This document shows, in pieces, positions 58,803 to 64,000 of a stretch of 64,000 nt of DNA; the first letter of the stretch is position 1, and each line of letters opens with the position of its first letter. Made by a program: the position numbers and the translations under genes. The notes under the pieces were generated by a model. That model did no database searches. It had not been told where the DNA came from and worked only from the letters and a program-made list of their open reading frames with translations. This stretch comes from Macrocystis pyrifera (taxonomy: Eukaryota; Sar; Phaeophyceae; Laminariales; Laminariaceae): positions 6,831,324 through 6,895,323 of the forward strand of contig JASSKH010000028.1 of the NCBI GenBank assembly GCA_031763025.1. Direction: 5' to 3'.

Positions 58803-59640
58803 TAGTCTATTTTTTTAATTATTGGGCATTGCCATCCAACAATGTGCAGCATGAGCTTCACCGTTGATCAATCAAAACGTTCCTGAAATAAGAAAAACCC
58901 GGATACAAAGGAAACATATGCACAAGGTCTATGTATATTCTATGTCTACTTCCTTTTATGCTTCATCTACGATACTCTATGCGTTGTCTTTACTCCTTCC
59001 TACATCTTACTATATACTCGCTACTTTCTATTCTTAAATCCTAAGCCGCACCCAAGCTCCATCCCCACGCCATCCCCACGCCATCGGTGTGGGTCTGTCA
59101 TCTCCCCCCCCTCTACTCCTTCTCGATTCCTGTCGACCCCTAAGCTGGAGTCTAAATCGCGATACCCCCCTCGAAATAGCGACCTGTGTAGTCACCGAGA
59201 CGATTTGGAGTAGGCGTTCCTTCACCAATCCTTTCCTTCCCATCCATTCACCATCCCTCCCCCCCACGAAGGACATGTGTCCCGGACGAGCGTAATATTG
59301 GCGCTTGCGCGCCTCGGAGGTAGAGGCAGTTGATCCATCGTGATCGGCACTGCCTCCTTGCAGGTTTATCTGCGCTTGGGGGTCAGCATGGGTGGCGTCC
59401 AGCAGGATGGGCTTCTCCCTATACTCCCTACTAGGAGCATCCCGTAGACCTCCTTTCCTGACGACAATGTCCATTCGCAGATTTCGGTCTGCGGTGAACG
59501 GTTCGCCGCTTTCCACTTGTTGTGGAATTCCGAGCCGTTTCAAAGTACGGGACATCGCGTGGACGGTCTGTTGTATTGTAGTCTACATGGTGGGCGTCCA
59601 GTCACACTGAATCCATAAGTAAATAATAGCACACCATGCG
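58803..59640 (-). mobile_element. 5'-truncated non-LTR-like element, copy 2 (C-terminal domain plus 3' tail)
   Basis: On the minus strand, a nuclease-like C-terminal ORF (59555-59034) is followed by a 240-bp non-coding tail (to 58803). That tail recurs alone at 61140-61394, as expected for the 3' end of a retrotransposon. The 5' limit is near 59640. It is related to the fragment at 7977-8466. Confidence 0.6.
59034..59555 (-). pseudogene. Retroelement C-terminal nuclease-like domain
   Basis: 173 open codons; the first in-frame ATG-type Met is in HAMSRTLKRLG. It contains GEPFTADRNLRMDIVVRKGG, ILLDATHADPQAQI, GSADHDGSTASTSEARKR and KERLLQIVSVTTQVAISRG. The spaced RMD and LLD-T-H motifs fit a PD-(D/E)XK-like fold, by family memory. 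Compared with copy 1, an internal stretch between HMSF and GGRDGE is absent. The upstream part of the protein is not here, so this is a 5'-truncated relic. Confidence 0.55.
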
Positions 59641-59667
59641 CAACAGACAGCAGGACTGAAGCACTAT

Positions 59668-59771
59668 TACGGAGGACCATAGTAAATAGGACCAAATATT
59701 TTAAAGTAAAAATATGTAAATATGTAGGTTTTCGTGTGCACCGTAGGTCCTATTTACTATGGTCCTCCGTA
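59668..59771. mobile_element. 100-bp MITE, copy 2, flanked by TA
   Basis: Perfect 24-bp inverted ends (outer part CGGAGGACCATAGTAAATAG) with TA immediately outside each end. It matches 51197-51299. Its perfect ends suggest it is younger than copy 1. Confidence 0.85.
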
Positions 59772-60858
59772 GTACTGTATGTACTGTTTTTTTACATCAG
59801 CTATGGTCTCCCAGGAACGTATTGCTACAGAGTAGATTCATCTCAAGAGCACGAAATATTGTCGTTGTTGTGGTAAACATGTGTCAATTTACGCGTACAT
59901 TTACGTGCCTCTACCACTACACCAGTACACATGGCCTGTTGACGACGAACACTCACCCGGTAGCAGCACTCGATTGCAGTGTTGTTGTTGTTGCTGCTTC
60001 TGACGGAAGGAGTAGGGGACAACACAATGTCCGGGCGAACAGCTACCCGTTCCGTTGTGTGTTGTTGTCGCTGATGAGAACGGGGTCGTCCAGCACTTAG
60101 ACGGGGACGGACCCGTCTAGGCTCTTCTTCTTGGTGGTATCATTGTCCGGTGGAGGGTGCCTCTGCTCCTCAAACCACTTGTTCTCCATGTTTTCTTGTC
60201 AGTCCGTGCCTCGCTTATGACTGTATTCACTCGTTTTTTTTTCTTGCTGATTCCAATGCGTTTTTTTCCCCTCGACCAATCAATAAATTTGAGGCCGGCG
60301 ATCAAGATCGCCAGCAGGCGCACAGGGCGTGAAGATTATTGTCGGATTTTGCCCCCCCCCGACGGCCAGACGCCTCGTGCGATTTGTACTTACGAGAGTT
60401 CGTACTCATACAAGTTCCTTGACATCTAGATTAGCAGTACGGTACAATATGCGCTATATATTATGTATGCATTTCGTCACAGTTTCGCCGACGAAACAAT
60501 CCACCACCAGTATTATCCATAATCTATCACGAAAAAAGGTGCTTTATTTGATCGTAACCCTTTTTTACCGTATCAGCTACCACTGGTATTTATTATTGTT
60601 GCGTACCTGATTTTGTTGAAAGTATTGGGTATTGAGGTCATACTCTTGAATTCATGATAGTTGCCGGTGCGGCATGATTATTCACGGGTTTTTACAGTTA
60701 CCAACAGCAGTAGCAAGAACAGCAGCAGCTCATCTCCGGAAGAATTATTCACACTTAGAACCAAATCAACAACACTCAATCAATCTATAAATATTTGTGA
60801 AATGCAAAGGTTTCAACATGTTGCAACATCATATCAATATCCCTTGTTCGGGTTATAT
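59772..60858. other. Unassigned sequence
   Basis: No gene recognised. Short GTT/GTC and CAGCAG runs occur (59860-60070, 60690-60740). Confidence 0.25.
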
Positions 60859-61103
60859 AGTATCAGTGCGTAGAATGATTAGTTAAAATTGTCCTGTTGA
60901 CCCGGGCAGCATCCAGGGCAGCCGCTGGCCTATATCTTTGACAAGGAATCACATATAGAATACGCGCGCTCGGTTTATCACAATACTTGTAAAATTAGGT
61001 AAACATGGAATATAGACGAGGCGTATTACGCAGCTTGCAAAGTTGAGTATCAACTATTTAATCAGTCGAACTCACAGCTGACGTATTTCAAAATTTATAA
61101 AAA
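60859..61103 (+). mobile_element. SINE-like retroelement, copy 3
   Basis: Direct copy of 1346-1607 with few differences: same start (AGTATCAGTGCG), same middle (GACCCGGGCAGCATCCAGGG) and a shorter A-rich end. Confidence 0.75.
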
Positions 61104-61139
61104 GTTACCACGCAAAGTACGTTCCTTTGGAACATAGTG

Positions 61140-61394
61140 CTCTCCCTTTTTTTATTATTATTAATTAGGCTTGCCATCCGACAAGTGTGCAGCATGATGA
61201 GCTTCACCGTTGTTCAATCAAAACATTCCTGGAAAAAGAAATACCCGGACACAAAGGAATCCTATGCACAAGGTCTATCTATCTTCTATGTCCACTTCCT
61301 TTAATGATTTTTCTACGATAGATACTCTATGTGCTGTCTTTACTCCTTCCTACATCTTACTATGTACTCGCTACATTCTATTCTTAAATCCGCA
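61140..61394 (-). repeat. Retroelement 3'-tail fragment
   Basis: Matches 58803-59042 in the same orientation (TGCACAAGGTCTAT, CTTTACTCCTTCCTACATCT). It carries an ATTATTATTAATTA end, which on the minus strand would be a TAA-type 3' tail. It contains no coding part, so it is a severely 5'-truncated copy. Confidence 0.65.
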
Positions 61395-61730
61395 TCTTTT
61401 TTACACTGCACGCCATGCTACAGAACAGTCCATCAACATCATATTACAGCAGTATAAAAAATGATACAGCAGTAGTTTCTTCGAAACGGAACGTATTGTT
61501 CATGTAACGGCTGCCTGCTGTATGTCTATCCGCCCGTCTACGTATGGCGACGTTGCCGTTTTGTCATTTTCCAATCACCAATCTCACGTCGTATACGAGA
61601 GTAGGTGATTGATGTACTCTGCACCAACAGGGTATGTATGCACTCGCAGGTATGAATAGTATACAACACGGCTGATTGTACGAACGAGAGAAATCGCCGA
61701 TGAAGCGTGCCGCCAGGCATCACACATTAA
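61395..61730. other. Unassigned sequence
   Basis: Nothing recognised. Confidence 0.2.
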
Positions 61731-61967
61731 ATGGTCGAGGCAACGAACGACGATGATGTGAAGATGATGGAGCTTGAGGCGTGGCAGCAACCTCCACGGA
61801 ACGGAGAGGATACCACCGCCAAGGGCTTACTAGTCGAGGCTGCCGACATTCAAGTGCAGGACAACTGTCCTCAACAAGGAGAAGAGAGGGTGATCATTCA
61901 TCGTTATATCGTGTCGTCCCCAGCCCCTTCCCTCAGAAACGACAGCCCTGTGCAGTGCTGTTACCCG
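61731..61967 (+). CDS. Candidate first exon of an unknown gene
   Basis: ATG at 61731 directly after a stop codon. 79 codons of acidic, low-repeat protein (MVEATNDDDVKMMELEAWQQ...; DNCPQQGEERVIIHRYIV) run to a good donor-like site, CCG followed by GTGAGT, at 61968. Downstream exons would have to lie in or beyond repeat R1 copy B, where none is seen. It could be a true exon whose gene was split by the repeat, or chance. Confidence 0.3.
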
Positions 61968-62154
61968 GTGAGTGCCCGCCCTCACTCAGTATGCAGAATA
62001 AGCGTGTGCTACGTACGTACGGGTATACCATAGGGGTACGCGTACGTACGTAATCGTAGCACCGTTTTTCTTCAGAGTTTTTTTTCTTCGCTCTTTTCGA
62101 AGAAGCTCCATGTATACCTGACCCAAACCTACGCTTTGAGAAATGTGTACCAGG

Positions 62155-63313
62155 TATGTATATTCAAGGCGCTTCGCTCCGCGGGCGGCCTACGCCGCCC
62201 GCTACGCTCGCTCAGGAAGGAAAAGTACATTAAAAAAATATGCGAAGCGGACAGAGGTCCATGATTGAATATTGCTTGTTGCAAACTGGCGACTTGATAA
62301 TGCCAAGAGTCCCGCCGCCATATGCTTCAGGAGAAAACAGCTCGGACGCCACATATGCTTCGCGTCGCGGGCGGTTTTCTGCTACGCTCGCTCACATGTC
62401 GTACATACGTACATACCCCAGGTAGCGTACTTATTTTCTTCTTTCGATATGCTCTGTGTCTGTACTCGTATGTACGAAAGATAAAGCACAGCACGGTACA
62501 CAGCAACACAGCAAATACAGTGAAAATGAAACCGAAAATATCTGAAAGAAAAAAAATCCCCGTCTCCTTTCGTATAATAATTTCCTTCCTGATTGGAACA
62601 CCTTGCACCAGTCAAAAAAGAAAATGAAAAAATGAAAAAAATCAAAAATCAAACACCAGAGCTTATTCTCTCTCAGCCTCGTACGCCGCCCGCCGCTCTC
62701 GCGACCATCTCGCCACCGCTTCAGTCCGGGTAAAGAGTTCCTCCCTCTCTTCCACAGTGAGCCCCGTCGCCCGCCTCGCGTGAAGCCCTGTGCTCACCGT
62801 GGACCTCGACGCAAGCTCGACAATGTTGGTGCTCATTCGGGGTACCTCCCTCTTGTGACTTTCAGCCCGGTCGCACAAATAAGCACCGCTTGAATGTTAT
62901 CTTAAAATACCGAACGATCCTTAAATACTCGTACGTACTATATCAAACATCACAAATGGAGGCCATACAAAGCCTATTGATGCATCCCTCGTGTCTCGAG
63001 GCACACGCGACGCCGAGGCACGAAAGCGGGGACCGCGCTCCTTGCAACTCCCCCTCTACCCGCCAGCATCCGCTGGCACCCGCGACGGTGCCGGATTCGC
63101 CCGCGCAACCGTGCTCGGAGTACACGCACGCGCACGAAACGAAAGAAGAAAACAGGAAAGAAGGACTGAAAGTACATCGAGAAATGGAGAAAACAAAGAC
63201 CCGCTGGAAGGGTCCGGCAACTAATAAAAAAAGGCGATTTCCAAGTGGGAGCTCTGAGAGGCCAGGGATGTGCCAACCGAGCACGCTCAGAGATCGAGAT
63301 CTAAGTAAGTAGT
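62155..63313 (-). repeat. Dispersed repeat family R1, copy B (empty site)
   Basis: Reverse complement of 490-1900 without the SINE-like insertion. The uninterrupted site lies near 62430-62445. It contains the same GC hairpin (about 62185-62210) and poly-A/poly-T rich middle. The plus-strand ORF 62890-63312 is an artefact of the repeat or a decayed frame. Confidence 0.75.
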
Positions 63314-63406
63314 TCCATGTAGGCTCTCCGTAATCCGAGGAGCAATCCCACGACCGAGGTTTACGACCAACAATGTTCGTATTGTGCAACACGAATGGGA
63401 TATGTG

Positions 63407-63855
63407 TGTTATATGTACTACCCTGGGCTGGGTAGTCGATCGATATTTTACCCCTATAGCCCAGTATAGGTAACACCTTCACATTTGGCGACGTCGAAAG
63501 GACTACATTTGTGCTCGTGGCCATCGCCTCGACCTGCTCTTCGAGCTATCTCCTCCCTTTAGATGTGAGCTTTCCTCCTTTTTTTTGTTTTGGCATGAGT
63601 CGGGTCGTTGTATTTTAGAGTACTTTGTCTTTCTTCCTTTTTTTTCTTGTCGTCGTCTTTCTGTCTATCAGCGTTCGCGTTCTCCGTTGGGTAGCACCGC
63701 AACGTAACGCAACGCGCGCGCGTTGCGCCCACCTGTAAAGACGAGATCGCTGTAGCGCGCGTCCTGTCGACGACGCCAAATGTGAAGGTGTTACCTACTG
63801 AGCTATAGGGGTAAAAGATCGATCGATTACCCAGCCCAGGGTAATCCTTATAACA
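63407..63855. mobile_element. 450-bp element with inverted 76-bp LTR-like arms
   Basis: Arms 63407-63483 and 63781-63855 are inverted copies (TACCCTGGGCTGGGTA, TCGATCGAT, TTTTACCCCTATAGCYCAGT, GGTAACACCTTCACA). Each arm reads TGTTAT...CACA from outside to inside and is followed inward by TTTGGCGWCGTCGA, which resembles a retrotransposon primer-binding site beginning TGG. The inverted layout is unusual for LTRs, so a MITE-like element is the alternative. The 300-bp middle has no ORF of note. Confidence 0.6.
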
Positions 63856-64000
63856 TGTGTGTATGTGTGTGCTAATCACATTAAACTGTTATTTCTACCC
63901 GTCGACCTCCAGCACAAACTACCAGTGGCCGTGCCAAATCTTCATCCTTAGAGATACAAGCTCTGTGGTCATAATACTACGACACGGAGACACTACTACT
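63856..64000. other. Unassigned trailing sequence
   Basis: Short GT run just after the element, then nothing recognised. Confidence 0.2.

Noticed and set aside
63790-63830. tRNA gene (TAGCTCAGTAGGTA resembles a D-arm/A box)
   Set aside because: No matching T-arm, anticodon stem or acceptor stem; the sequence is part of an inverted-repeat element.

Overview
This is a eukaryotic, repeat-dominated window. There are no operons, Shine-Dalgarno sites or tightly packed genes. Instead it holds layered transposable elements, several unrelated tandem-repeat families, simple-sequence tracts and very little convincing host coding DNA. The best host gene is an ankyrin-repeat gene at about 48.8-50.2 kb on the minus strand. 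A DIRS-type tyrosine-recombinase element, a Ty1/copia element, non-LTR elements, long G/C homopolymers and ankyrin genes together would suit a stramenopile or alga, for example a brown alga. That placement is inference with low confidence; nothing here fixes the species.

Layout. 0.5-1.9 kb: a dispersed repeat carrying a nested SINE-like insertion; an inverted copy without the insertion lies at 62.2-63.3 kb. 2-9.1 kb: old, mostly unreadable sequence, with one recognisable retroelement C-terminal fragment at 8.0-8.5 kb. 9.1-26 kb: one locus of a roughly 134-bp satellite, split twice. The first interruption is a 12-kb segment bounded by direct repeats, holding the fossil DIRS-like element (11.4-19.6 kb) and several minisatellites. 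The second is a 2-kb block built from the word GGAAGT on alternating strands. Both sit at almost the same point of the satellite monomer.

26-27 kb: AT-rich tandem repeats, with relatives at 42.7-43.6 kb. 27.0-31.2 kb: a decayed LINE (endonuclease plus reverse transcriptase). 32.4-38.8 kb: a copia element on the minus strand with two identical 555-bp LTRs and a 5-bp target-site duplication, inserted in a 78-bp tandem array that resumes at 38.8-39.5 kb. 39.5-42 kb and 46.1-47.6 kb: two diverged copies of a non-coding repeat. 44.35 kb: a long ACT microsatellite. 50.6-53.8 kb: another SINE-like copy, a 99-bp MITE and a 12-unit array of about 175 bp. 54-59 kb: a 2.4-kb inverted-repeat unit with a membrane-protein-like ORF and a GTCT microsatellite, then a truncated non-LTR element. 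59.7-64 kb: a second MITE copy, more SINE-like and LINE-tail sequence, one possible host exon, and a small element whose inverted arms look like LTR-plus-primer-site sequences.

The genes do not form a pathway. The window reads as a heterochromatin-like or gene-poor repeat reservoir, and its value lies in the insertion order. Identical LTRs mark recent insertion, an empty/filled pair shows one SINE-like insertion, and the satellite shows two interruptions at a shared phase. All family names come from reading motifs by eye; no database search was run.
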